Shown: piece after piece, positions 51,763-61,667 of the stretch
How positions within the stretch are numbered: the first letter of the stretch is position 1
Layout: every line of letters starts with the position of its first letter
Source of the DNA: Cellulomonas sp. NS3
GTDB lineage: Bacteria; Actinomycetota; Actinomycetes; Actinomycetales; Cellulomonadaceae
Direction of reading: 5' to 3'
Assembly: GCF_024757985.1 (NCBI RefSeq)
Contig: NZ_CP103289.1
Coordinates: 1,674,001-1,738,000, forward strand
DNA length: 64,000 bases
Translations under genes and position numbers: made by a program
The notes under the pieces: generated by a model
The model's database searches: none
What the model was told of the DNA's origin: nothing
The model's input: the letters and a program-made list of their open reading frames with translations, nothing else

Positions 51763-53591
51763 GCGCGCCCCAGCGCCTGCCCTCCGTCCCCTCGACGCAC
51801 GCGTCCACGTCGGCCGCGCAGCACCTGCCGCCGGCGTTCCCGGCGCGCGCGCCGTGGGGGACCGCGGGCAAGCTCCGGGCCTGGCAGGCCGAGGCGATCG
51901 AGCTGTACCGCACGCGCAACCCGCGCGACTTCCTCGCGGTCGCGACGCCCGGCGCCGGCAAGACGACGTTCGCGCTGCGGATCGCGACCGAGCTGCTCGA
52001 GGCCGGCGCGGTCCGACGCGTCACGGTGGTCGCGCCGACCGAGCACCTCAAGCGCCAGTGGGCCGACGCCGCCGCACGCGTCGGGATCACGCTCGACCCG
52101 AACTTCAAGAACGCCCAGGGCCGCCACGGCCACGGGTTCGACGGCGTCGCGGTCACCTACGCGCAGGTCGCGAGCAAGCCCGCGCTGCACGCCGCGCGCA
52201 CGGGCGCCGCGCCGACCCTGGTGATCCTCGACGAGGTGCACCACGGCGGCGACGCGCTCTCGTGGGGAGACGCGGTCCGCGAGGCGTTCGAGGGGGCGAC
52301 GCGGCGCCTGTCGCTGACCGGCACGCCGTTCCGCTCGGACACCGCGGCGATCCCGTTCGTGACGTACGAGCGCGGCGAGGACGGCATCCGGCGCAGCGCC
52401 GCGGACTACACCTACGGCTACGGCGACGCGCTGCGCGACCACGTCGTGCGCCCCGTCATCTTCCTGTCGTACTCGGGCGCGATGCGCTGGCGCACGAAGG
52501 CGGGCGACGAGGTCAGCGCGCGCCTCGGCGAGGCCCTGACCAAGGACATGACCGCGCAGGCGTGGCGCACCGCGCTGAACCCGAACGGCGAGTGGATCCC
52601 GTCGGTGCTCGCGGCCGCGGACCGCCGGCTGACCGAGGTCCGGCGCGCGGTGCCCGACGCGGGCGCGATGGTGATCGCGACCGACCAGACCGACGCGCGC
52701 GCGTACGCCGGGCACCTCGCGCGGATCACGGGGACGTCGCCGACCGTCGTCCTCTCGGACGACGACGGCGCGAGCGACCGGATCGACGAGTTCTCGGCGT
52801 CGGACTCGCGCTGGCTCGTCGCGGTGCGCATGGTCTCCGAGGGGGTCGACGTCCCGCGGCTCGCGGTCGGCGTCTACGCGACGAGCACCGCGACGCCGCT
52901 GTTCTTCGCCCAGGCGGTCGGGCGCTTCGTGCGTGCCCGGCGGCGCGGCGAGACCGCCTCGGTGTTCCTGCCGAGCGTGCCGCAGCTGCTCGTGCTCGCG
53001 AACACGCTCGAGGCCGAGCGGGACCACGCCCTCGACCGCCCGCTGACCGCGGAGGAGCAGGGCGACGACTACAACCCCGAGGACGCCCTGCTCGCGGCGG
53101 CGAGCTCGGCCCGCGGGGGAGCGGACGCCGTGGGCCCCGACGGGCTGCAGGGGTCCTTCGAGGCGCTCGAGGCGCAGGCGTCGTTCGACCGCGTGCTGTT
53201 CGACGGCGGCGAGTTCGGCACGGGTGCGGACGTCGGCTCCGAGGAGGAGCTCGACTTCCTCGGGCTGCCGGGCCTGCTGGACGCGGACCAGGTCACGACG
53301 CTGCTCCGGCAGCGCCAGGCCGACCAGCTCAGCGGCAAGCGGCGGCCCAAGGCCGGCGCGCAGCAGGAGGCCGAGCGCCTCGCGGAGATGGACCACCGCA
53401 AGCAGGCGGAGCTGCGCAAGGAGCTCGCGCAGCTCGTCGGCGCGTGGTCGCGGCGCAGCGGTCAGCCGCACGGCGCCGTGCACACCGAGCTGCGCCGCCG
53501 CTGCGGCGGTCCGGAGGTCGCGCTCGCGGACCCCGACCAGCTCGCGGCGCGCGTCGAGATGCTCCGGGGCTGGTTCGTCGGCAAGCGCTGA
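51759..53591 (+). CDS. DEAD/DEAH-box superfamily 2 helicase
   Basis: A 610-residue helicase or ATP-dependent translocase. Walker A ATPGAGKTT at about 62-70, Walker B variant LDEVHHGG, motif III-like LTGTPFRSD, and the second RecA lobe with VRMVSEGVDVPRL and motif VI FFAQAVGRFVRARR. The C-terminal ~150 residues are charged and helical (QQEAERLAEMDHRKQAELRK). GTG 51759 overlaps the DUF3039 stop by four bases. Similar to actinobacterial helicases of unknown role in DNA repair or RNA handling. Confidence 0.9.
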   Translation: MSAPQRLPSVPSTHASTSAAQHLPPAFPARAPWGTAGKLRAWQAEAIELYRTRNPRDFLAVATPGAGKTTFALRIATELLEAGAVRRVTVVAPTEHLKRQWADAAARVGITLDPNFKNAQGRHGHGFDGVAVTYAQVASKPALHAARTGAAPTLVILDEVHHGGDALSWGDAVREAFEGATRRLSLTGTPFRSDTAAIPFVTYERGEDGIRRSAADYTYGYGDALRDHVVRPVIFLSYSGAMRWRTKAGDEVSARLGEALTKDMTAQAWRTALNPNGEWIPSVLAAADRRLTEVRRAVPDAGAMVIATDQTDARAYAGHLARITGTSPTVVLSDDDGASDRIDEFSASDSRWLVAVRMVSEGVDVPRLAVGVYATSTATPLFFAQAVGRFVRARRRGETASVFLPSVPQLLVLANTLEAERDHALDRPLTAEEQGDDYNPEDALLAAASSARGGADAVGPDGLQGSFEALEAQASFDRVLFDGGEFGTGADVGSEEELDFLGLPGLLDADQVTTLLRQRQADQLSGKRRPKAGAQQEAERLAEMDHRKQAELRKELAQLVGAWSRRSGQPHGAVHTELRRRCGGPEVALADPDQLAARVEMLRGWFVGKR

Positions 53592-53837
53592 GCGCCCGGG
53601 GCGGCGCTCCGGGCGGCGGCCACGGGCTGCCGGGGTCCCGGCGACCCCTCGACGGAGGCGGCCGGCGCGATCGACCTCGCACCCGTCTCACATGATGGAC
53701 AGGGGGTTGCGCTCTTTCATCAAGTTCTCATGTGTGCGTTCGTGCAGGTCAGGGCGCTGGACGCGTGACCACTTACCAGCGAACCGCGCGTCCGCAAGCG
53801 CAGCGCAGCGGATGCCGAGCCCGCACGCCGGTGCCAC

Positions 53838-53865
53838 GGTTGAGCCGTCACCCAGCACCGGGTAC
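53838..53865 (+). promoter_or_regulatory. SigB-like stress promoter before the 52-residue gene
   Basis: GGTTGA (53838-53843) and GGGTAC (53860-53865), 16 bases apart, match the actinobacterial general-stress sigma pattern GNNT-N14-16-GGGTAC. It lies 55 bases before the small membrane gene. The rest of the 329-base gap 53592-53920 holds no gene that I can support. Confidence 0.5.
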
Positions 53866-53920
53866 CCCCGGTCAGCTGAAGCGAACGGCCTCCGGGTCGT
53901 CTGAACGGAAGGGGCGCATC

Positions 53921-54079
53921 ATGCCGTCCTGGCTCCTGCTCATCCTCGTCGGCGTCGTCCTCATCGTGCTCGGGGTCGCGACCGAGATCGGCCAGTTCCT
54001 GCTGTGGATCGGTGTCGCGGTCCTCGTGGTCAGCCTGATCCTCGGCCTCGTCGGCCGTGGCCGCGGCGCACGCATCTAA
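53921..54079 (+). CDS. 52-residue hydrophobic membrane protein
   Basis: A tiny protein of two membrane helices: PSWLLLILVGVVLIVLGV and GQFLLWIGVAVLVVSLILG, then a short basic tail ending RGRGARI. ATG 53921 follows GGAAGGGG at a good distance, which supports a real gene. It resembles small DUF-type membrane peptides found in actinobacteria. A SigB-like promoter upstream suggests stress induction. It is convergent with pncB, three bases apart. Confidence 0.75.
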   Translation: MPSWLLLILVGVVLIVLGVATEIGQFLLWIGVAVLVVSLILGLVGRGRGARI

Positions 54080-54082
54080 CAC

Positions 54083-55501
54083 CTACGACGCGACGTCCGC
54101 GGCGGCGGTCCCCCCACCCAGCCGCAGCGTCCCCGTCGGAACCGCGGCCTCGTCCGCGGACAGGCGCCGGGCCCCCCGAGGCAGCTCGTCTCGGGAGGCC
54201 CGGTGTCGTTCTGCCGCCGTCCGGACGCCCGCAGCCCCGGTCCAGCGCGTGTCGACGGCACCGTGCACGACGAGCGGCACGTGCAGCGGCCGCATCGCCT
54301 GGTCGTCGGGGCTCCACGACGTCACGTCCGAGTCGGCGCCCGTGATCAGCAGCTCCTCGACCGCCCGGCCCTCGTCGTCGAGCCGGCGCGCCGCACCCTT
54401 GCGGCCCCCCACGCTCGTCTTGAGCCGCGAGGCCTTCGCGACCGGCTCGAGCGTCCCGTCCCGCCCCTCGCGCGCGACGAGCTTGTAGACCATCCCGCAC
54501 GTCGGCGCGCCCGACCCGGTCACGACCGAGGTCCCCACGCCGTAGGAGTCGACCGGCGCGACCGCGAGCGAGGCGATGGCGTGCTCGTCGAGGTCCGAGG
54601 TCACGACGATCCGCGTCCCCGTCGCCCCGAGCGCGTCGAGCTGGGCGCGCACCTCGAGCGCGAGCACCCCGAGGTCGCCCGAGTCGAGCCGGACCGCCCC
54701 GAGTCCCGGACCCGCGACCCGGACCGCGGTCTCGACGCCGCGACGCACGTCGTAGGTGTCGACGAGCAGCGTCGTGCCGGGCCCGAGGGTCGCGACCTGC
54801 GCGCGGAACGCCGACTCCTCGTCGTCGTGCAGCAGCGTGAACGCGTGCGCCGCGGTCCCGATCGTCGGGATCCCGTACCGGCGGCCCGCCTCGAGGTTGG
54901 ACGTCGCCGCGAAGCCCGCGACGGCGGTCGCCCGGGCTGCCGCGACCGCCGCGTCCTCGTGCGCGCGCCGCGAGCCCATCTCGAGGCACGGCCGCCCGAT
55001 CGCCGCACTGGTCATGCGCGACGCGGCGGACGCGACCGCCGAGTCGTAGTTGAGCACCGAGAGCACCAGCGTCTCGAGCAGCACCGCCTCGGCGAACGAG
55101 CCCTCGACGACCAGCACGGGAGACTGGGGGAAGAACATCTCCCCCTCGGCGTACCCGTGGATCGACCCTGTGAACCGGTAGCCGGCGAGGAAGTCGAGCG
55201 TCGCCGCGCTCACGACGCCCGCCTGCGCGAGCCACTCGAGCTCGGTCTCCTCGAACCGGAAGTCGGCGAGCGCCTCGAGCACGCGGCCGGTGCCCGCGAG
55301 CACGCCGTACCGGCGCCCGGCGGGCAGCCGCCGCGTGAACACCTCGAACACGCAGTGCCGCGACGCCGTCCCGTCGTTGAGCGCCGCGTCGAGCATCGTG
55401 AGCTCGTAGCGGTCGGTCAGGAGCGCGGTGCTGCGGTGGCGGGCGGCGCGGCGGTCCGTCGCGGCGTCGGGCAGGGCGGCGGCGGTCTGCGGAGCGCTCA
55501 T
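54083..55501 (-). CDS. pncB: Nicotinate phosphoribosyltransferase
   Basis: A 472-residue enzyme joining nicotinate to PRPP, the first step of NAD salvage from nicotinic acid. Signature parts: LLTDRYELTMLDAALNDG, RRYGVLAGTGRVLEAL, GRPCLEMGSRRAHEDAA with the phosphoribosyl-binding residues, GTAAHAFTLLHDDEESAF and VRLDSGDLG. ATG 55501. Divergent from clpS, as in many actinobacteria including M. tuberculosis (pncB1 beside Rv1331). Confidence 0.95.
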   Translation of the reverse strand: MSAPQTAAALPDAATDRRAARHRSTALLTDRYELTMLDAALNDGTASRHCVFEVFTRRLPAGRRYGVLAGTGRVLEALADFRFEETELEWLAQAGVVSAATLDFLAGYRFTGSIHGYAEGEMFFPQSPVLVVEGSFAEAVLLETLVLSVLNYDSAVASAASRMTSAAIGRPCLEMGSRRAHEDAAVAAARATAVAGFAATSNLEAGRRYGIPTIGTAAHAFTLLHDDEESAFRAQVATLGPGTTLLVDTYDVRRGVETAVRVAGPGLGAVRLDSGDLGVLALEVRAQLDALGATGTRIVVTSDLDEHAIASLAVAPVDSYGVGTSVVTGSGAPTCGMVYKLVAREGRDGTLEPVAKASRLKTSVGGRKGAARRLDDEGRAVEELLITGADSDVTSWSPDDQAMRPLHVPLVVHGAVDTRWTGAAGVRTAAERHRASRDELPRGARRLSADEAAVPTGTLRLGGGTAAADVAS

Positions 55502-55550
55502 GGCGCAAACGTAGGCGGACGGGTGTCGCGCCCGCACCTAGAGTGGGCGC

Positions 55551-55844
55551 GTGGTCGCCCAGCTCGCTCCCGAGGAGACCGTCGCCGCCGAGGAGCAGAC
55601 GGGGCTCGGCGACGCATGGGTCACGATCGTCTGGAACGACCCCGTCAACCTCATGAGCTACGTGAGCTACGTCTTCCAGTCCTACTTCGGCTACCCGCGC
55701 GCCACGGCCGAGAAGCTCATGCGCCAGGTGCACGAGGAGGGGCGCGCCGTCGTCTCGACCGGCAACCGCGAGACCATGGAGGTCGACGTGCAGGCGATGC
55801 ACGGCTTCGGCCTCTGGGCGACGATGCAGCGCGGGGGGCAGTGA
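55551..55844 (+). CDS. clpS: ClpS adaptor of the Clp protease
   Basis: A 97-residue adaptor that feeds N-degron proteins to ClpAP/ClpCP. Family features: [20 protein letters not shown] with the N-end-rule binding Asn-Asp, [23 protein letters not shown] and the C-terminal [20 protein letters not shown] 55551. Its stop shares one base with the DUF2017 start (TGATG). First in a conserved block with murI, rph and rdgB. Confidence 0.95.
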   Translation: MVAQLAPEETVAAEEQTGLGDAWVTIVWNDPVNLMSYVSYVFQSYFGYPRATAEKLMRQVHEEGRAVVSTGNRETMEVDVQAMHGFGLWATMQRGGQ

Positions 55845-56458
55845 TGCGGGGGTTCCGGCGCGAGCGCGGGGCGTTCGTCGCGGAGCTCGACGCGCAGGAG
55901 CGCGAGGTCGTCGCCTCGGTCGTCGCCGACGTCGCCGAGCTGCTCGGCGCCGCCCGCTTCGAGGACGGGCCGCCGCCGGAGACGGGCCACCCCGATCCGC
56001 TCGGCCTGCGGATGGACGAGGAGTGGGTCGCCCCGCCCGAGGACGCGGCCGTGCGCCGCCTGCTCCCCGACGCGTCGCGCGAGGACCCCGCGGTCGCCGC
56101 GGAGTTCCGGCGGCTCACGGAGGCGGACCTGCGCCGCACCAAGATCGCGCGCCTCGCGGCGGTCTGGCAGCAGCTCACGTCCGGGGACGGGCGCGGGGGC
56201 GCGCTCGTCGTGCAGCCCGGCGACGCGCAGGCGCTCGCCGCGACGCTGACCGACCTGCGGCTCGTGCTCGCGGAGCGGCTCGGGATCGTCGACGAGGAGG
56301 CCGCCGACGCCCTCTACGAGACGCTCGAGGCGGAGGTCGGGGAGGACGACCCCGCCGGTCAGGCGCGGCAGTACCTCGGGTCGGTGTACGCGGCGCTGAG
56401 CTGGCTCCAGGAGTCGCTGCTCGCCGTGATGCTCGAGGACCTGCGCCGCTCCCGCTGA
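55844..56458 (+). CDS. DUF2017 family protein
   Basis: A 204-residue protein of DUF2017, found beside clpS throughout actinobacteria and of unknown function. It begins [20 protein letters not shown] and has DPLGLRMDEEWVAPPEDAAV and LPDASREDPAVAAEFRRLTE, then a helical second half. ATG 55844 shares its A with the ClpS stop, so the two are translationally coupled. A role together with ClpS is inferred from context only. Confidence 0.92.
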   Translation: MRGFRRERGAFVAELDAQEREVVASVVADVAELLGAARFEDGPPPETGHPDPLGLRMDEEWVAPPEDAAVRRLLPDASREDPAVAAEFRRLTEADLRRTKIARLAAVWQQLTSGDGRGGALVVQPGDAQALAATLTDLRLVLAERLGIVDEEAADALYETLEAEVGEDDPAGQARQYLGSVYAALSWLQESLLAVMLEDLRRSR

Positions 56459-56578
56459 CCGGCCCCGGGCCTCCGGTGGCAGCCGGACCCGGCGCCGGGC
56501 CGCCGCCGACACGCACGCGAGCCGCGTCACACCCGCAGGGGACCGGTCCGTCGCGGCGGAGCGGTTAGGCTCGGCCGC

Positions 56579-57409
56579 GTGAACGACGCCCCGATCGGCA
56601 TCTTCGACTCCGGTGTCGGCGGGCTGACCGTCGCGCGGTCGATCCTCGACCAGCTGCCGCAGGAGTCGACGCTGTACATCGGCGACACGCTCAACACCCC
56701 GTACGGCGAGAAGCCGCTCGCCGCCGTCCGGGCGCACGCGCTCGAGGTCATGGACGACCTGGTCGACGCGGGCGTGAAGATGCTGGTCATCGCGTGCAAC
56801 ACGGCCTCGTCGGCGGTCCTGCGCGACGCGCGCGAGCGGTACACCCAGCGCCGTGGCATCCCCGTCGTCGAGGTCGTCCTGCCCGCGGCCCGCCGTGCCG
56901 TCGCCGCCACGCGCACCGGGCACATCGGCGTGATCGCGACCCGGTCGACCGTCGAGTCCCGCGCGTACGACGACGCGTTCGCCGTCGCCCCGGGCGTCGA
57001 GCTCGTGACGCGCGCGTGCCCGCGGTTCGTCGGCTTCGTCGAGGCGGGCATCACCTCGGGGCCCGAGATCCTCGCCGCCGCGCACGAGTACCTCGACCCG
57101 GTGCGTGACGTGGGCGTCGACACCCTCGTGCTCGGCTGCACGCACTACCCGCTGCTCACGGGCGTCATCTCCTACGTCATGGGGGAGGGCGTCACGCTCG
57201 TCTCGAGCGCCGAGGAGACCGCGAAGGACGTGTACCGCACGCTCGTCGCGCACGACCTCGAGCGCGACCCGGCCGCGGGGCCGCCCGAGCACCGGTTCCT
57301 CGCGACCGGCGACCCGGCGTCGTTCCACGTGCTCGCGCGCCGCTTCCTCGGGCCCGAGGTCGGGGCCGTCGAGGACCGGCTCGCGCTGCGCTGGCAGGCG
57401 CACCGGTGA
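56579..57409 (+). CDS. murI: Glutamate racemase
   Basis: A 276-residue cofactor-independent racemase that makes D-glutamate for peptidoglycan. The two catalytic Cys are both present: [16 protein letters not shown] (first) and [14 protein letters not shown] (second). The opening [18 protein letters not shown] and [14 protein letters not shown] are also typical. GTG 56579. It precedes the MBL gene after 22 bases in a syntenic block with rph and rdgB. Confidence 0.96.
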   Translation: MNDAPIGIFDSGVGGLTVARSILDQLPQESTLYIGDTLNTPYGEKPLAAVRAHALEVMDDLVDAGVKMLVIACNTASSAVLRDARERYTQRRGIPVVEVVLPAARRAVAATRTGHIGVIATRSTVESRAYDDAFAVAPGVELVTRACPRFVGFVEAGITSGPEILAAAHEYLDPVRDVGVDTLVLGCTHYPLLTGVISYVMGEGVTLVSSAEETAKDVYRTLVAHDLERDPAAGPPEHRFLATGDPASFHVLARRFLGPEVGAVEDRLALRWQAHR

Positions 57410-57431
57410 GTCACCGCGCGGGGGGCGCACG

Positions 57432-58235
57432 ATGAGGCTCGTGGTGGTGGGCTGCGCCGGGTCGTTCCCGGGCCCGGACGCGGCGGCGTCCGCGTACCTC
57501 GTGCAGGCCGAGGGGCCCGACGAGCGCACGGGCGTGGTGCGCACCTGGACGGTCCTGATGGACCTGGGCAACGGCGCGCTGGGCCCGCTGCAGCGCCTCG
57601 CGGACCCGACCGCGCTCGACGCGATCGCCGTGTCCCACCTGCACTCCGACCACGTCGCGGACCTCGTGGTGCTCAACGTGCTGCGCCGGTACCGGCCCGG
57701 TGGTCCCTGCCCGCCCGTGGCGGTGCACGCTCCCGAGGGTGCGTCCGAGCGCCTCGCGCTCATGGCCGGCAAGGACCCCGCGACCGAGGTGTCCGGGCAG
57801 TTCGCGTTCCGCACGTGGGAGCCCGGCGTGCCCGTCGTCGTGGGGCCGCTGACGTTCGTGCCCGTGGCGGTCGAGCACCCGGTCCCCGCGTTCGGCTTCC
57901 GCGTGACCGGACCCTCCGACCACGACGCCTCGCGCACCGTGACGCTCGCGTACACCGGGGACACCGACGAGTGCCCCGGGCTCACCGAGCTCGCGGACGG
58001 GGTCGACCTCCTGCTCGCGGAGGCCGCGTACCTCGAGGGCCGGGACGACGGGCTGCGCGGCGTGCACCTGACCGGGCGCCGCGCCGGCCTCGCCGCGGCC
58101 GCAGGCCGTGCCGGACGCCTCGTCCTGACGCACATCCCCGCGTGGAACGACTCCGCGGAGACCCTCGCCGAGGCCGGTGCGGTGTACGCGGGCCCGCTCG
58201 ACCTCGCGCGGACCGGCGACGTGCACGTCCTCTGA
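57432..58235 (+). CDS. MBL-fold phosphodiesterase-like protein (Rv1339 type)
   Basis: A 267-residue metallo-beta-lactamase-fold hydrolase. The metal motif is SHLHSDHVADLVVLN (HxHxDH); further ligands lie in VEHPVPAFGF, LAYTGDTDECPGL and LTHIPAWND. The place between murI and rph matches M. tuberculosis Rv1339, reported as an unusual cyclic-AMP phosphodiesterase. That activity is a reasonable guess here but not shown. ATG 57432. Confidence 0.88.
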   Translation: MRLVVVGCAGSFPGPDAAASAYLVQAEGPDERTGVVRTWTVLMDLGNGALGPLQRLADPTALDAIAVSHLHSDHVADLVVLNVLRRYRPGGPCPPVAVHAPEGASERLALMAGKDPATEVSGQFAFRTWEPGVPVVVGPLTFVPVAVEHPVPAFGFRVTGPSDHDASRTVTLAYTGDTDECPGLTELADGVDLLLAEAAYLEGRDDGLRGVHLTGRRAGLAAAAGRAGRLVLTHIPAWNDSAETLAEAGAVYAGPLDLARTGDVHVL

Positions 58236-58334
58236 CGCAGGTCGCCGGCGCTTCCCGGGATCCTGACCCCGACCTGCCCGCGCCTCCCGGGCGCTCCCGA
58301 GGCGTCGTCCGGAGCCGCCGTTAGGCTCGTCCGC

Positions 58335-59189
58335 ATGACCCCCACGACTCCCGTGACCTCCGGCACGCCCGCGACGCGCCCCGACGGCCGCCGCCCCGAC
58401 CAGCTCCGCCCCGTGACGATCACCCGGCGGTTCCTCGAGGCGGGCGAGGGCAGCGTGCTCGTGGAGTTCGGCGGCACCAAGGTGCTGTGCGTCGCGTCGT
58501 TCACCGAGGGCGTGCCGCGCTGGCGCAAGGGCTCGGGCGAGGGCTGGGTCACCGCGGAGTACTCGATGCTGCCGCGCGCGACGAGCACGCGGTCGGACCG
58601 CGAGTCGGTCAAGGGCCGGGTCGGCGGCCGGACGCACGAGATCTCCCGGCTCGTCGGGCGCTCGCTGCGCGCGATCATCGACGTCAGCGCGCTCGGGGAG
58701 AACACGATCGTGCTCGACTGCGACGTGCTGCAGGCCGACGGCGGCACGCGCACCGCGGCCATCACGGGGGCGTACGTCGCGCTCGCCGACGCGGTGGCCT
58801 GGGGACTGCAGAAGAAGGCGATCAGCCGGAGGAAGCCCGTGCTGCGCGACTCGGTCGCGGCGGTGAGCGTCGGGATCGTCGACGGCGTCCCGGTGCTCGA
58901 CCTGCCGTACGTCGAGGACGTGCGCGCGGAGACCGACATGAACGTCGTCGTGACGGGCTCGGGCGCCTTCGTCGAGGTGCAGGGCACGGCCGAGCACGCG
59001 CCGTTCGACCGCGCCGAGCTCGACGCGCTGCTCGACCTCGCCCTCGCGGGGACCGCCGAGCTCACCCGGCTGCAGCGCGCGGCGCTCGACGCGCCCGCCT
59101 CGGACGGCAGCGCGTCGCGGTCGACGCTCGTGCACACGACGGCCGAGACCGTGCCGGCCGGCGAGGTGACGGGTCCGGTGACCGCATGA
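58335..59189 (+). CDS. rph: RNase PH
   Basis: A 284-residue phosphorolytic 3' exoribonuclease that trims tRNA 3' ends. Conserved: [53 protein letters not shown] with phosphate-binding residues, [20 protein letters not shown], and [20 protein letters not shown]. The C-terminal ~30 residues are longer than usual and Ser/Thr-rich. Its stop overlaps the rdgB start (ATGA). ATG 58335. Confidence 0.96.
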   Translation: MTPTTPVTSGTPATRPDGRRPDQLRPVTITRRFLEAGEGSVLVEFGGTKVLCVASFTEGVPRWRKGSGEGWVTAEYSMLPRATSTRSDRESVKGRVGGRTHEISRLVGRSLRAIIDVSALGENTIVLDCDVLQADGGTRTAAITGAYVALADAVAWGLQKKAISRRKPVLRDSVAAVSVGIVDGVPVLDLPYVEDVRAETDMNVVVTGSGAFVEVQGTAEHAPFDRAELDALLDLALAGTAELTRLQRAALDAPASDGSASRSTLVHTTAETVPAGEVTGPVTA

Positions 59190-59872
59190 CGGTGGCTCCC
59201 CGGCTCGTCCTCGCCACGCACAACGCGCACAAGCTCGACGAGCTCCGCGCGATCCTCGGCCCCGCGCTGCCAAACCTCGACCCCGTGAGCGTCGTCGGGG
59301 CGCGCGACGTCGGCGCCCCGGAGCCGGTCGAGGACGGCGTGACGTTCGAGGCGAACGCGCTGCTCAAGGCGCGGGCCCTCGCGCGGTTCACCGGGTTGCC
59401 GGCCGTCGCCGACGACTCGGGGCTCTCCGTCGACGTGCTCGGCGGGGCGCCCGGGATCTTCTCGGCGCGCTGGGCCGGGCGGCACGGCGACGACGCGGCC
59501 AACCTCGCCCTGCTGCTCGCGCAGCTCGCGGACATCGGCGCCGAGCACCGCGGCGCGCGGTTCACGTGCGCCGCCGCGCTCGTGACGCCGGACGGGTTCG
59601 AGCACGTCGAGACCGGGCACCTCGTGGGCCGGCTCACGGACCGGCCGCGCGGCGGCGGCGGCTTCGGCTACGACCCCGTCCTCGTGCCCGACGGCGAGAC
59701 GCGCACGTGCGCCGAGCTCACGCCCGGGGAGAAGAACGCGATCAGCCACCGCGGGCAGGCGTTCCGCGCGCTCGTCCCGGTGCTGGTCCGTGTCCTGCGC
59801 GACGGCGGGCCGAGCCGCAGCACCCCGGACGCCGGCGGCCCCGTCGCGGGCACCCCGGACGCCGGGCCGTGA
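59186..59872 (+). CDS. rdgB: XTP/dITP pyrophosphatase (RdgB/HAM1)
   Basis: A 228-residue enzyme that removes non-canonical purine nucleotides (XTP, dITP) from the pool, sparing DNA damage. Motifs: [18 protein letters not shown] at the start, [20 protein letters not shown] with the general base Asp, [16 protein letters not shown], and [13 protein letters not shown] Pro/Gly-rich C-terminal tail of about 25 residues is extra. The stop overlaps the ABC-F start by four bases (GTGA). ATG 59186. Confidence 0.95.
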   Translation: MTVAPRLVLATHNAHKLDELRAILGPALPNLDPVSVVGARDVGAPEPVEDGVTFEANALLKARALARFTGLPAVADDSGLSVDVLGGAPGIFSARWAGRHGDDAANLALLLAQLADIGAEHRGARFTCAAALVTPDGFEHVETGHLVGRLTDRPRGGGGFGYDPVLVPDGETRTCAELTPGEKNAISHRGQAFRALVPVLVRVLRDGGPSRSTPDAGGPVAGTPDAGP

Positions 59873-61641
59873 GCGTGACGCGCGGCGGGGCACGCGGGCA
59901 GCCGCTCGGCGCAGCGGTGAGCCCGGGCGCCGCCCCGGTCACGCTCGGCGCCGTGCACCTCGTGGCCGACGCCGTGACGTTCGGCTACCCCGGGCGCGCG
60001 GTGCTCGACCGCGTCGACGTCGCGGCGCCCGCGGGGACGCGGCTCGGCGTCGTCGGGGAGAACGGCGCGGGCAAGTCCACGCTGCTGCGGGTCCTCGCGG
60101 GGGAGCTCGCGCCGCAGGACGGCACCGTCCGCCGCGCCGGGACCGTGGCGGTCGTCGCGCAGGAGCTGGACGTCGGGCCCGCGGCGACGGTGGGGACCCT
60201 CGTGGGCGAGTCGCTCGCGGGCGTCCGGGCCGCCTCCGCCCGGCTCGAGGAGGTCGTCGACGGGTTCGACCACGAGACCGGCGACCTGGCGGCGCTGACC
60301 GAGGCGATCGGGCGCGTCGAGCACCTCGCGGCGTGGGACGCCGACCGCCGCGTCGACGAGGCCCTGAGCAGGCTCGGTGCGCCGCGCGACCCGGGCCGGC
60401 GCCTCGACGAGCTGAGCGTGGGGGAGCGGTACCGGGTGCGTCTCGGCTGCCGCCTGGCCGAGCGCGCCGACATCCTGCTGCTCGACGAGCCCACGAACCA
60501 TCTCGACGTCGCCGGCATCGACTACCTGACCGCGCAGCTGCGCGGCTGGCCGGGCGTCGTCGTCATCGTCACGCACGACCGGCAGCTGCTCGACGACGTG
60601 ATGACCGCGATCCTCGACCTCGACCCGTCGATGGACGGGCGCCCGGTGCTGTACGGCGCGACCCGGTACGCGACCTACCGCTTCGCCAAGACGCAGGCGC
60701 TGCGGCGCTGGCGCGCGCGGTACACCGCGGAGCGCAAGCGCGCGGTGCGGCTCGCGGAGCGGCTCGACGCGTCGTACGAGGGGCTGTCCGACGAGTGGCG
60801 CCCGCCCAAGGGCTCGGACAAGCACCGCCGGGGCACCCGCGCCCGCCAGCACGTCAAGGCGGCGGACCGGCTCGTGCAGCGGCTCGAGGCCGAGGCCGTC
60901 GAGGTCCCGGTCCCGCCGCTCGAGCTCACGTTCCCCGACCTGCCGTCCGTCCCCGACGACTACCCCGGCGGGCCGCTGCTCGACGTGCGGGCGCCCCGGG
61001 TCGCGGGCGCCGGCGGGCGTGACCGGCTCGACCTCGCGGGGACCCGCATCGACCTGCCGCCCTGCGGGCGGCTGCTCGTGACGGGGGCGAACGGTGCGGG
61101 CAAGTCGACGCTCCTGGCGGCGCTCGCGGGCACGCTCGGTCTCGACCGCGGCACCCGCAGCGTCGCGGCGGGCGTGCGCCTGGGGGTGCTCGGCCAGGAG
61201 GGTCTCGACGGCGGCGTGCCCGCGCGGGGGAGCCGGACGGCACGGACCTCCGTCGCAGGGTCGTCCCGCGCCGGCGCCCCCGAGCGCGAGAGCGGCTTCG
61301 ACGCCTACGCGCGCCGCGCGCTCGAGCTGCTCGAGGCGGGCGCGCTCGACACGACGCGGCTCGTGCCGGTCGCCTCGCTCGGCCTGCTGACCGAGGAGGA
61401 CCTCGACCGCCCGCTCGAGGAGCTCTCGGTCGGCCAGCGGCGCCGGTTCGACCTCGCGTGCGCGCTGCTCGCCGCGCCGCACGTGCTCCTGCTCGACGAG
61501 CCGACCAACCACCTGTCGATCGGGCTCGTCGACGAGCTCACCGAGGCGCTGCGCGCGACCTCGGTGGCCGTCGTGGTCGCGACGCACGACCGGAAGATGC
61601 GCGCCGATCTCGCGGACTGGCCGGAGCTCGTCCTCGGCTGA
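59869..61641 (+). CDS. ABC-F ATPase, ribosome-associated type
   Basis: A soluble ABC-F protein of 590 residues with two nucleotide-binding domains and no membrane helices. Domain 1 has GENGAGKSTLL, signature LSVGERYRV and LLLDEPTNHLD; domain 2 has GANGAGKSTLL, signature LSVGQRRRF and LLLDEPTNHLS. The interdomain segment is Arg/Lys-rich. Domain 2 carries a ~35-residue insertion (about 445-480, RGSRTARTSVAGSSRAGAP). Such proteins protect or regulate ribosomes; whether it confers antibiotic resistance is not shown. Confidence 0.88.
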   Translation: MSVTRGGARGQPLGAAVSPGAAPVTLGAVHLVADAVTFGYPGRAVLDRVDVAAPAGTRLGVVGENGAGKSTLLRVLAGELAPQDGTVRRAGTVAVVAQELDVGPAATVGTLVGESLAGVRAASARLEEVVDGFDHETGDLAALTEAIGRVEHLAAWDADRRVDEALSRLGAPRDPGRRLDELSVGERYRVRLGCRLAERADILLLDEPTNHLDVAGIDYLTAQLRGWPGVVVIVTHDRQLLDDVMTAILDLDPSMDGRPVLYGATRYATYRFAKTQALRRWRARYTAERKRAVRLAERLDASYEGLSDEWRPPKGSDKHRRGTRARQHVKAADRLVQRLEAEAVEVPVPPLELTFPDLPSVPDDYPGGPLLDVRAPRVAGAGGRDRLDLAGTRIDLPPCGRLLVTGANGAGKSTLLAALAGTLGLDRGTRSVAAGVRLGVLGQEGLDGGVPARGSRTARTSVAGSSRAGAPERESGFDAYARRALELLEAGALDTTRLVPVASLGLLTEEDLDRPLEELSVGQRRRFDLACALLAAPHVLLLDEPTNHLSIGLVDELTEALRATSVAVVVATHDRKMRADLADWPELVLG

Positions 61642-61667
61642 CCGGCCGGGGCGGCCGGGCGCGCGGC

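Noticed and set aside
53687-53735. Inverted repeat CACATGA...TCATGTG in the gap after the helicase
   Set aside because: Only seven pairs with a loop of over 30 bases, and no gene context. Probably chance.
59869-61641. Antibiotic-resistance ABC-F
   Set aside because: Sequence alone does not separate resistance factors from housekeeping ABC-F proteins; context is a housekeeping block.
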